From positions 1 to 13,544 of the forward strand of contig JAIEIQ010000312.1 in NCBI GenBank assembly GCA_029065305.1: a stretch of 13,544 nt of DNA, written 5' to 3'. The stretch comes from Oscillospiraceae bacterium. GTDB lineage: Bacteria > Bacillota > Clostridia > Oscillospirales > Oscillospiraceae. How positions within the stretch are numbered: the first letter of the stretch is position 1; the number at the start of each line of letters is the position of its first letter. The position numbers and the translations under genes were made by a program. The notes beneath the pieces are model-generated. The model was not told where the DNA came from. It saw only the letters and a program-made list of their open reading frames with translations, and did not search any database. Shown in pieces: positions 5,864 to 12,806 of the stretch.

Positions 5864-7219
5864 GCGATCAAGAAGGCGGCGGAGGGCTACCGGGAGGACA
5901 TGAGCAGGTTCCTGCGGGACCTCATCGCCATCCCCAGCGAGAGCTGCGAGGAGGAGGGCGTCATCAAGCGGACCATCGTGGAGATGGAGCGGCTGGGCTT
6001 CGACAAGGCGGAGATCGATCCCGAGGGCAACGCCCTGGGCTGGATGGGCCAGGGGGAGAAGATCATCGCCTTCGACGGCCACATCGACACCGTGGGCATC
6101 GGCAACATCGACAACTGGGAGCAGGACCCCTACAAGGGCTACGAGACCGAGGACGTCATCTACGGCCGGGGCGGCTCCGACCAGGAGGGCGGCGTGGTCT
6201 CCGCCGTGTACGGGGCGAAGATCATGAAGGACCTGGGCCTCATTCCCGAGGGCTACCGGATCCTCGTCACCGCCACGGTCCAGGAGGAGGACTGCGACGG
6301 CCTGTGCTGGCAGTACATCCACAACGAGGACGGCATCACCCCGGAGTTCGTGGTGTCCACCGAGCCCACCGACGGCGGCATCTACCGGGGCCACCGGGGC
6401 CGCATGGAGATCCGGGTGGACGTAAAGGGCATCTCCTGCCACGGCAGCGCCCCCGAGCGGGGGGACAACGCCATCTATAAAATGGCCGACATCGTCCGGG
6501 AGGTCCGGGCTCTCAACGAGAACGACGACGCGGAGGGCACCGAGATCAAGGGCCTGGTGAAGATGCTCAACCCCCAGTACAACCCGGAGCACTACGAGGA
6601 CGCCCGGTTCCTGGGCCGGGGCACCTGCACGGTTTCCCAGATCTTCTACACCTCCCCCAGCCGCTGCGCTGTGGCGGACAGCTGCGCCGTCTCCATCGAC
6701 CGGCGCATGACCGCCGGGGAGACCTGGGACAGCTGCCTGGACGAGATCCGGGCCCTGCCCAGCGTGAAAAAGTACGGCGAGGACGTGAAGGTCAGTATGT
6801 ATATGTACGACCGCCCCGCCTGGACCGGCCTGAAGTACGAGACGGAGTGCTACTTCCCCACCTGGATCAACAAGGAGAGCGCCCCCCATGTCCAGGCCCT
6901 GGCCGACGCCCACAAGGCGCTCTACGGCGAGAAGCGCGTCGGCCACCCCGACGCCATGAAGCTGCGGGACCGGCCCCTGATTGACAAGTGGACCTTCTCC
7001 ACCAACGGCGTGTCCATCCAGGGCCGGTACGGCATCCCCTGCGTGGGCTTCGGCCCCGGCGCGGAGAGCCAGGCCCACGCTCCCAACGAGATCACCTGGA
7101 AGCAGGATCTGGTGACCTGCGCCGCCGTGTACGCCGCCTGCGTGGGCCTCTACAAGGGCAAGGGCGACGAGGACGTGTGCGTCTACCGGGGCGGCAAAAC
7201 CGGCAACGATATCAAGTAA
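5852..7219 (+). CDS. ygeY: YgeY-family M20 metallohydrolase
   Basis: The product has 455 residues. It is a cytoplasmic, probably di-zinc hydrolase of the M20 (ArgE/DapE) fold and closely follows E. coli YgeY as I recall it ('[13 protein letters not shown]', '[12 protein letters not shown]', '[15 protein letters not shown]', '[13 protein letters not shown]'). Likely metal and catalytic residues are His77, Asp79, Asp110, Glu145/Glu146, Glu171 and His409. E. coli YgeY is about 403 residues; the extra length here lies at about 222-255, 363-377 and in the tail after 432. GGAGG at 5839-5843, eight bases before the ATG at 5852, decides the start over TTG 5828 and ATG 5837. It is the first gene after the promoter and lies 50 bases before ygeW. 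The family is linked genomically to selenium-dependent molybdenum hydroxylases and anaerobic purine breakdown; the exact bond cleaved is not established. Confidence 0.92.
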   Translation: MDFEAIKKAAEGYREDMSRFLRDLIAIPSESCEEEGVIKRTIVEMERLGFDKAEIDPEGNALGWMGQGEKIIAFDGHIDTVGIGNIDNWEQDPYKGYETEDVIYGRGGSDQEGGVVSAVYGAKIMKDLGLIPEGYRILVTATVQEEDCDGLCWQYIHNEDGITPEFVVSTEPTDGGIYRGHRGRMEIRVDVKGISCHGSAPERGDNAIYKMADIVREVRALNENDDAEGTEIKGLVKMLNPQYNPEHYEDARFLGRGTCTVSQIFYTSPSRCAVADSCAVSIDRRMTAGETWDSCLDEIRALPSVKKYGEDVKVSMYMYDRPAWTGLKYETECYFPTWINKESAPHVQALADAHKALYGEKRVGHPDAMKLRDRPLIDKWTFSTNGVSIQGRYGIPCVGFGPGAESQAHAPNEITWKQDLVTCAAVYAACVGLYKGKGDEDVCVYRGGKTGNDIK

Positions 7220-7269
7220 GGAAGTAAGGTACATCGCATAAATTGACTTAATAAAGGAGAAGATACGCT

Positions 7270-8463
7270 ATGAGCAAGACAGAAAAGCTGGCCCAGCACC
7301 TGGAGAAGCTGAAGATCAACGGCATGTACAGGGACGACTTCTACTGGACCTGGGACAAGACGGACGACGAGCTGGACGCCATCTTCACCGTGGCCGACGC
7401 TCTGCGGGATCTGCGGGAGCGGAACATCTCCACCAAGGTTTTCGACTCCGGCCTGGGCATCTCCATCTTCCGGGACAACTCCACCCGCACCCGGTTCTCC
7501 TTCGCCAGCGCCTGCAACCTGCTGGGCCTGGAGGTCCAGGACCTGGACGAGAAGAAGAGCCAGATCGCCCACGGCGAGACCGTCCGGGAAACCGCCAACA
7601 TGGTCTCCTTCATGGCCGATGTCATCGGCATCCGGGACGACATGTTCATCGAGGAGGGCCACAAATACCAGAAGACCTTCATGGACGCCCTGGACGAGGG
7701 CTATGAGAAGGGCATCCTGGAGCAGCGGCCCACCCTGGTCAACCTCCAGTGCGACGTGGACCACCCCACCCAGTCCATGGCGGACCTGCTGCACGTCATT
7801 CATGAGCTGGGCGGCGTGGAGAACCTGAAGGGTAAGAAGGTGGCCATGACCTGGGCCTACTCCCCCAGCTACGGCAAGCCCCTGAGCGTGCCCCAGGGCA
7901 TCATCGGTCTGTTCACCCGATTCGGCATGGACGTGGTCCTGGCCCATCCCGAGGGCTATGAGGTCATGCCGGAGATCGAGGAGATCGCCAAGAAAAACGC
8001 CCAGGCCAGCGGCGGGTCCTATACGAAGGTCAACTCCATGGAGGAGGCGTTCAAGGACGCGGATATTGTGTATCCCAAGTCCTGGGCGCCCTTCAAGGCC
8101 ATGGAGAAGCGGACCCAGCTCTACCGGGAGGGCGACAAGGCCGGCATCGACACCCTGGAGCAGGAGCTGCTGGCCCAGAACGCCCAGCATAAGGACTGGA
8201 CCTGCTCCGAGGAAATGATGAAGCTGACGAAGGACGGCAAGGCCCTGTATATGCACTGCCTGCCCGCCGATATCTCCGGGCTGAGCTGCGCGGAGGGCGA
8301 GGTGGACAACAGCGTCTTTGACCGCTATATCGAGCCCCTGTACAAGGAGGCGTCCTTCAAGCCCTATATCATCGCGGCCATGATCTTCCTGAGCAAGGTC
8401 AAGGACCCCGTGGCCGCTCTGCGGGAGCTGGAGAAGAACGGCGAGAAGCGGAAGGCGCTCTAA
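7270..8463 (+). CDS. ygeW: Knotted carbamoyltransferase YgeW
   Basis: The product has 397 residues, essentially the length of E. coli YgeW (396), a catabolic transcarbamylase with a deep trefoil knot. STRTR (71-75) binds carbamoyl phosphate; HPTQSMADLL (165-174) and MHCLPAD (328-334) are the other hallmark motifs of the aspartate/ornithine carbamoyltransferase fold. Family knowledge: it is thought to act in the degradative direction, turning a ureido compound plus phosphate into an amine and carbamoyl phosphate, with 2,3-ureidopropionate proposed as substrate. It uses neither ornithine nor aspartate in the E. coli case. GGAG at 7256-7259 lies ten bases before the ATG. It sits between ygeY (50-base gap) and the SLH gene (33-base gap) with no terminator on either side, so it is in one operon with them. 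The downstream carbamate kinase would consume its carbamoyl phosphate. Confidence 0.95.
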   Translation: MSKTEKLAQHLEKLKINGMYRDDFYWTWDKTDDELDAIFTVADALRDLRERNISTKVFDSGLGISIFRDNSTRTRFSFASACNLLGLEVQDLDEKKSQIAHGETVRETANMVSFMADVIGIRDDMFIEEGHKYQKTFMDALDEGYEKGILEQRPTLVNLQCDVDHPTQSMADLLHVIHELGGVENLKGKKVAMTWAYSPSYGKPLSVPQGIIGLFTRFGMDVVLAHPEGYEVMPEIEEIAKKNAQASGGSYTKVNSMEEAFKDADIVYPKSWAPFKAMEKRTQLYREGDKAGIDTLEQELLAQNAQHKDWTCSEEMMKLTKDGKALYMHCLPADISGLSCAEGEVDNSVFDRYIEPLYKEASFKPYIIAAMIFLSKVKDPVAALRELEKNGEKRKAL

Positions 8464-8496
8464 CCATCAAACAAAATACGAGAGAGGAGCATCTTC

Positions 8497-10473
8497 ATGA
8501 AAAAAGCGGTACTGCGCAGTCTGACCTCCGCCCTGTGCGCCCTCGTGCTGGTGCTGGGCCTTATTCCCTCCGCCCAGGCGGCGGGGACCCCGGCGGTGTC
8601 CGACAACGCGCTGGATAATTGCTATGGCTTTAACGCAAATGCTGTAAAATCTTATCTGTACATCAATGCCTCCGGCGGTCTGACCCGGGTGGAGGCCCTT
8701 ACCAACAAGGAGATCGTGGTGGAGGACTACAGCCCCTCCTTCGCCCTGCTCTCCCAGCGGACGATTCCCGGGGAGCTGGAGTATTACGCCGGCTTCTTCC
8801 CCGGCCAGAGCTACAACTTCTTCGTCTTCGTCCAGCGCAACAATAGCGAGAGCGACAGCGTGGAGGTCGTCCGGGTGGTCAAGTACGACAAGAGCTGGAA
8901 CCGCCTGGGCCATGCCAGCGTATACGGGGCCAACACCAGGATGGCCCTCTCCAACAGCACCCTCCGCTGCGCGGAGGCCGGCGGGATGCTGTATGTCCAC
9001 ACCGGCCATCAGATGTACAAGTCCAGCGACGGCTACAACCATCAGGCCAATATGAACATCGTCGTCCGGCAGAACGACATGCAGGTGACGGAGACCGGCT
9101 ACGGCGTGGGCGGCTACAACAACTACGTCTCCCACTCCTTTAACCAGTTTATCATGGCGGACTCCCTTGGCAACCTTCTCACCCTGAATCAGGGAGACGG
9201 CCACCCCCGCGCCCTGGTCATCCACAAGCTGTCCGGCAAGGCCGGCAGCGAGAGTATGATCTGCACCCCGTCCAACCCGGCGGCAAGCGTCCAGACCGAG
9301 CGCTTTGACGGCCCTGACGGCGAAAACCAGACCAACGTCTGGACCGGCGGCATGGCGGAGACCTCCACGGGATACCTGATGGCCTACGCCCAGCGCAAGC
9401 TGGAGGGCCAGTATGTCCCCCTTCCGCTGACCCAGATGAAGCTGGCCTACATCTCCAAGGCGGACTTCAAAACCGGCGCAACCTTTCAGATCCGGCAGTT
9501 GACCGCCAACACCAAGACGAGCCAGGTGGAGGGTACGCCCTTCCTGGTGCCCACGGGCCCCGACGGCGGCTGGATTTTGTGGAACAGCGTAAGCAATCCT
9601 GCGCCCGACTATACGGAGGTCAATGAGGGCCTGCGCTATGCAACCTACTCCGCCGACGGCTCCGTGGGCCCTGTGCAGAAGCTGAACAAGGCCGCGCCCC
9701 TGTCCGACTGCCAGCCCATCTACTACAACGGCAAGGTGGTCTGGTATGTCACCAGCAGCTCCGCCCCGGTCTTCTACTGCCTGGACGCCTCCGGCGTCAC
9801 CGCCACCCCGGCCAACGGCTTCGCTTCTCAGGTCGTGGGTGAGGCGGGTTCGGTCCCTCCCACCCGGCTTGAGGGGAACGGCGTGAGCTTCTCCGATGTG
9901 CCCGCCAGCCACCCGGCTTACAATGATATTGCAAGCTGCGTGGCTATGGGCGCGGTGTCCGGCTACACGGACGGCACCTTCCATCCGGACGAGCAGGTCA
10001 CCTATGCCCAGATAGCCGCCATGGCGGGGAAGCTTTTCTACCAGAAGGACCTGGAGAAGTTCCAGGCGGACCCCCAGTACGCTGGAAAGCCCTGGTATGT
10101 CCCCGTTATGGAGATGGCCACCGGGTTTCAATCCAGCAGCGTCATGTACAACCTGTACTACGTCCGTGGTTACACCGAGGAGTATGCCAATAAGCCCCTG
10201 CCGCGCGGTGACCTGGCTACCATAATCAGCCGGATCGCCAGCGACAAGAAGGGCTACGGCTACTACAAGGATATCGAATATCTCAAGAGCCAGGTAACGG
10301 ACTACACAGAAGGGCCCAGTGTAAAAGGAGAACACTGGGGTGAAGCCCTCGCCTGCGTCCACACAGGCCTCCTGAATCTGAAATCTGACGGCTCCTTCGG
10401 CATGTTTGACACCGTGACCCGAGCCGAGGCCTGCACAGCCCTTGTCCGGGTGTTCGACTTTGTGTACGGCTGA
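8497..10473 (+). CDS. Secreted SLH-domain protein, probably cell-wall anchored
   Basis: The product has 658 residues. A classic signal peptide (basic MKKAVLR, hydrophobic core, cleavage after SAQA at about residue 28) sends it out of the cell. Residues about 35-455 are rich in Tyr, Asn, Ser and Gly with recurring beta-strand-like stretches ('VVKYDKSWNRLG', 'YVSHSFNQFI', 'GGWILWNSVSN'), suggesting a beta-propeller-like fold, but I recognise no enzyme motif. Three SLH repeats follow: a good one at about 465-515 (SFSDVPASHPAY, 'VSGYTDGTFHPDE'), a degenerate one at about 525-590, and a third at about 612-655 ('SFGMFDTVTRAEACTAL'). SLH repeats bind secondary cell-wall polymers. AGGAG at 8485-8489, seven bases before the ATG, fixes the start. 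It lies 33 bases after ygeW on the same strand, so it is probably co-transcribed. Its presence inside a cytoplasmic catabolic operon is odd; substrate capture or a chance insertion are both open. Confidence 0.85.
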   Translation: MKKAVLRSLTSALCALVLVLGLIPSAQAAGTPAVSDNALDNCYGFNANAVKSYLYINASGGLTRVEALTNKEIVVEDYSPSFALLSQRTIPGELEYYAGFFPGQSYNFFVFVQRNNSESDSVEVVRVVKYDKSWNRLGHASVYGANTRMALSNSTLRCAEAGGMLYVHTGHQMYKSSDGYNHQANMNIVVRQNDMQVTETGYGVGGYNNYVSHSFNQFIMADSLGNLLTLNQGDGHPRALVIHKLSGKAGSESMICTPSNPAASVQTERFDGPDGENQTNVWTGGMAETSTGYLMAYAQRKLEGQYVPLPLTQMKLAYISKADFKTGATFQIRQLTANTKTSQVEGTPFLVPTGPDGGWILWNSVSNPAPDYTEVNEGLRYATYSADGSVGPVQKLNKAAPLSDCQPIYYNGKVVWYVTSSSAPVFYCLDASGVTATPANGFASQVVGEAGSVPPTRLEGNGVSFSDVPASHPAYNDIASCVAMGAVSGYTDGTFHPDEQVTYAQIAAMAGKLFYQKDLEKFQADPQYAGKPWYVPVMEMATGFQSSSVMYNLYYVRGYTEEYANKPLPRGDLATIISRIASDKKGYGYYKDIEYLKSQVTDYTEGPSVKGEHWGEALACVHTGLLNLKSDGSFGMFDTVTRAEACTALVRVFDFVYG

Positions 10474-10476
10474 TCC

Positions 10477-10540
10477 ATCGAAGAAAGGGAGTACCCCAGG
10501 GTACTCCCTTTCCGCAGAGATTCAGAGGAATTTCTTCGAT
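10477..10540 (+). terminator. Strong hairpin with overlapping outer inverted repeat, terminator-like but no U-tract
   Basis: A perfect 13-bp stem (10483-10495 with 10500-10512, 4-base loop) begins ten bases after the SLH gene stop. It is followed by CCGCAG, not by a T-run, so it is not a standard intrinsic terminator; it could stabilise the 3' end of the upstream mRNA or reduce read-through. A second perfect inverted repeat, ATCGAAGAAA (10477-10486) with TTTCTTCGAT (10531-10540), shares four bases with the inner stem, so the two full structures compete. The function is inferred. Confidence 0.45.
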
Positions 10541-10631
10541 AAAATCCCCACATATTATAGGTACCAGAAGAGAGGCGTCCGGTTTTATCTGCCGCAACAT
10601 TTTTGGGAAATTGAAAACGAGGTAATACGCT

Positions 10632-11585
10632 ATGAGTAAACGCATCGTCATCGCCCTGGGCGGCAACGCCCTGGGCAGCACCCTCCCGGAGCAGGCCGCA
10701 GCCGTGAAGATCACCGCCCGGGCCATTGTAGACCTCATCGAGGACGGCAACCAGGTAGTGGTGGCCCACGGCAACGGCCCCCAGGTGGGCATCATCAACA
10801 ACGCCATGGCCGCCCTCCAAAAGGAGGACCCCCACCAGGGCTTCACCCCCCTGTCGGTGTGCGGCGCCATGAGCCAGGCCTATATCGGCTACGATCTGCA
10901 AAACGCCTTTCGGGAGGAGCTGCTGGACCGGGGCATCTGCAATATGCCCGTGTGCTCCATCGTCACCCAGGTGGAGGTGGACCCCGCCGACCCGGCCTTT
11001 GACAACCCCACCAAGCCCATCGGCAAGTTCATGACCGAGGCGGAGGCCCAGGATTATCAGACCAAAACCGGCAATCCGGTGAAGGAGGACGCGGGCCGGG
11101 GGTGGCGGCGGTACGTGGCCTCCCCCAAGCCCAAGCACATCATCGAGGCCGGGGCTATCCGTGCCCTGACCGAGGACGGCCATCTGGTCATCTGCTGCGG
11201 CGGGGGCGGCATCCCCGTCTACCGCACGGAGAAGAACCACCTCAAGGGCGCGGCGGCGGTCATCGACAAGGACTTCGCCTCCGAGCTGCTGGCGGAGCAG
11301 CTGGACGCGGATATGCTGATCATCCTCACCGCCGTGGAGAAGGTGGCTGTCAACTTCCGGAAGGACAACGAGCAGTGGCTGAGTGCCATGACCCCGGCAG
11401 AGGCCAGGGAGTACGCCGCGCAGGGCCAGTTCGCCCCCGGCTCCATGCTGCCCAAGGTGGAGGCGGCAGTCAAATTCGCGGAGTCCAAGCCGGGCCGGGA
11501 GGCCCTGATCACCCTGCTGGAGAAGGCCCGGGACGGCATTGCCGGCAGGACCGGCACCATCATCCGGGCACCAGAAACCCATTGA
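10632..11585 (+). CDS. arcC: Carbamate kinase
   Basis: The product has 317 residues, normal for the family (about 300-315). Signature motifs in order are IALGGNAL (7-14), HGNGPQVG (46-53), CGGGGIPV (189-196), VIDKDFAS (210-217) and APGSMLPKVEAA (268-279), covering the nucleotide and carbamoyl-phosphate sites. The cytoplasmic reaction is carbamoyl phosphate plus ADP to ATP plus carbamate, which decays to CO2 and ammonia. GAGG at 10619-10622 lies nine bases ahead of the ATG. There is no arcA (arginine deiminase) or ornithine carbamoyltransferase gene nearby, so this is not an arginine-deiminase operon; the partner is YgeW, as with E. coli yqeA. The 158-base gap after the SLH gene contains a strong hairpin, so arcC may rely partly on its own promoter or on read-through. 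It is followed by a terminator and convergent genes. Confidence 0.95.
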   Translation: MSKRIVIALGGNALGSTLPEQAAAVKITARAIVDLIEDGNQVVVAHGNGPQVGIINNAMAALQKEDPHQGFTPLSVCGAMSQAYIGYDLQNAFREELLDRGICNMPVCSIVTQVEVDPADPAFDNPTKPIGKFMTEAEAQDYQTKTGNPVKEDAGRGWRRYVASPKPKHIIEAGAIRALTEDGHLVICCGGGGIPVYRTEKNHLKGAAAVIDKDFASELLAEQLDADMLIILTAVEKVAVNFRKDNEQWLSAMTPAEAREYAAQGQFAPGSMLPKVEAAVKFAESKPGREALITLLEKARDGIAGRTGTIIRAPETH

Positions 11586-11588
11586 CAA

Positions 11589-11621
11589 AAGAGCCGCAGC
11601 CCTGTCAGGGCCGCGGCTCTT
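11589..11621. terminator. Bidirectional intrinsic terminator
   Basis: AAGAGCCGC (11589-11597) pairs with GCGGCTCTT (11613-11621); after one mismatch, GCCC (11599-11602) pairs with GGGC (11608-11611) around a short loop. It lies between the stops of arcC (11585) and of the minus-strand hydrolase (11631). The minus-strand side ends in CTCTTTTGTC, the better T-tract, and the plus-strand side in CTTCTGTTGT, so both transcripts can end here. Confidence 0.85.
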
Positions 11622-11630
11622 CTGTTGTCA

Positions 11631-12806
11631 CTACCGCAGGACCTCCCGCAGAATCCCCTGGAACCCCCGGCAGGAGTCCTCCAGCTGGGCAATCTCAATG
11701 TACTCGTCCACCACATGGGCCAGGCTCTCCAGAGACGGCCCGAACCCCACGGTGGGAATCCCGCGCTCCCCGCAGAAGCTGCTGCCGTTGGTGCAGAAGG
11801 CGAAGTGGGAGAGCTCCGCCTCAATCCCGGCCCCGCGCAGGCCCGCCAGGGCCTTCTGCACCAGCGGGTGGTCCTCCTCCAGGGTCCAGGCGGGGAAGAA
11901 CCGCACCGCCTCAATGGCCTCTCCCGTCCAGCAGGGGGCGCTGTCCCGGGCCAGATACGCCCGGGCGTCCAGCTCCGGAAGCCGCGCCTTCACGCGGGCA
12001 ATGGCCTCCCGCACGGGGGCGAGCACGCTCTCCCTCGTCTCCCCCGCCAGGGTCCGGCGGTCGAAGGTCGCCCGGCACAGGCTGGGCACCACGCTGGCCC
12101 CAGGGTAGGGCCAGGAGTGGATATCCGTCAGCTCCAGGATCCCCTTCCCCAGCATGGGATGCTCCGGCGGGACAATTTTCCGGATCTCCTCCACCAGGGC
12201 CATCATGTGGTAGACCGCGTTGATCCCCTTGTCCGGGTTGGAGGAGTGGCAGCTGACCCCCTTCGACTCCACCACCACCTCCGCCCGGCCCCGCTGGCCG
12301 ATTTTCAGGGTGGTGGAGGTGGCCTCGCCGATGATCACAAAGTCCGGCTTCACCCGGTCCGCCGCCTCCCGGCAGGAGATCCCCTCAAAGCACTCCTCGT
12401 GGACCGAGCAGGACACCGCCGCCGTGCCGGCGAAATCCCGCCCTACACTGGCGGCAAACCGCGCCGCCGCCAGCACCATGGACGCCACGCTGCCCTTCAT
12501 GTCCGAGGCGCCCCGGCCATAGATCCGCCCGTTCTCAATCTGGGCGGCAAAGGGGTCGTGCCTCCAGGCGCCGGGGTCCTCCACCGGCACCGTGTCGATG
12601 TGCCCGTCCATGAGCACCGTGGGGCCGGGGCGCTTCCCGTGGATGCGGCCCAGAACGCTGCCGTAGCGGTCGATCTCCACCTGATCATACCCCAGCTTCT
12701 CCATGGTGTCCCTCAAAAATTCCGCCGCCGCCCGCTCCTCGCCGGAGACGCTGGGCCGGCGGATGAGCTCCCGGCAGAGCTCCACCAGCTGCATGTCCAT
12801 ACTCAT
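11631..12806 (-). CDS. M20 metallohydrolase, YgeY-like paralogue
   Basis: The product has 391 residues and an M20 fold (ArgE/DapE/YgeY group). Likely zinc and catalytic residues are His69 and Asp71 (DGHIDTVPV), Asp102 (YGRGASDMKGS), Glu137/Glu138 (VHEEC), Glu161 (IGEAT) and His364 (LAHVVDEY). The lid-domain signature (GRAEVVVESKGVSCHSS) and the C-terminal FFPAW, FCTNGSSFCGERGIP and VGFGPSLE parallel YgeY more than ArgE, yet it is clearly diverged from the ygeY gene at 5852. The ATG at 12806 overlaps the stop of the hydantoinase gene (ATGA), with GGGAGG eight bases ahead, so translation is coupled. This hydantoinase-M20 pairing matches hyuA next to ygeY in E. coli. It probably hydrolyses the carbamoyl- or acyl-amino-acid made by the hydantoinase; that substrate link is inference. 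Upstream in-frame extensions into the hydantoinase gene are not real. Confidence 0.88.
   Translation of the reverse strand: MSMDMQLVELCRELIRRPSVSGEERAAAEFLRDTMEKLGYDQVEIDRYGSVLGRIHGKRPGPTVLMDGHIDTVPVEDPGAWRHDPFAAQIENGRIYGRGASDMKGSVASMVLAAARFAASVGRDFAGTAAVSCSVHEECFEGISCREAADRVKPDFVIIGEATSTTLKIGQRGRAEVVVESKGVSCHSSNPDKGINAVYHMMALVEEIRKIVPPEHPMLGKGILELTDIHSWPYPGASVVPSLCRATFDRRTLAGETRESVLAPVREAIARVKARLPELDARAYLARDSAPCWTGEAIEAVRFFPAWTLEEDHPLVQKALAGLRGAGIEAELSHFAFCTNGSSFCGERGIPTVGFGPSLESLAHVVDEYIEIAQLEDSCRGFQGILREVLR

Noticed and set aside
5789..7234. 481-codon minus-strand frame opposite ygeY
   Set aside because: Composition is biased and there is no recognisable domain; it overlaps ygeY, whose motifs are certain.
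8467..10362. 631-codon minus-strand frame opposite the SLH gene
   Set aside because: It lacks a ribosome site and family motifs; the plus strand has a signal peptide and SLH repeats.
10442..10639. 65-codon plus-strand frame spanning the gap before arcC
   Set aside because: It begins with TTG inside the SLH gene, has no ribosome site, runs through the hairpin and ends inside arcC; it is probably chance.
10632..11585. arcC as part of an arginine deiminase pathway
   Set aside because: No arginine deiminase, ornithine carbamoyltransferase or antiporter gene is present; the carbamoyltransferase beside it is YgeW.
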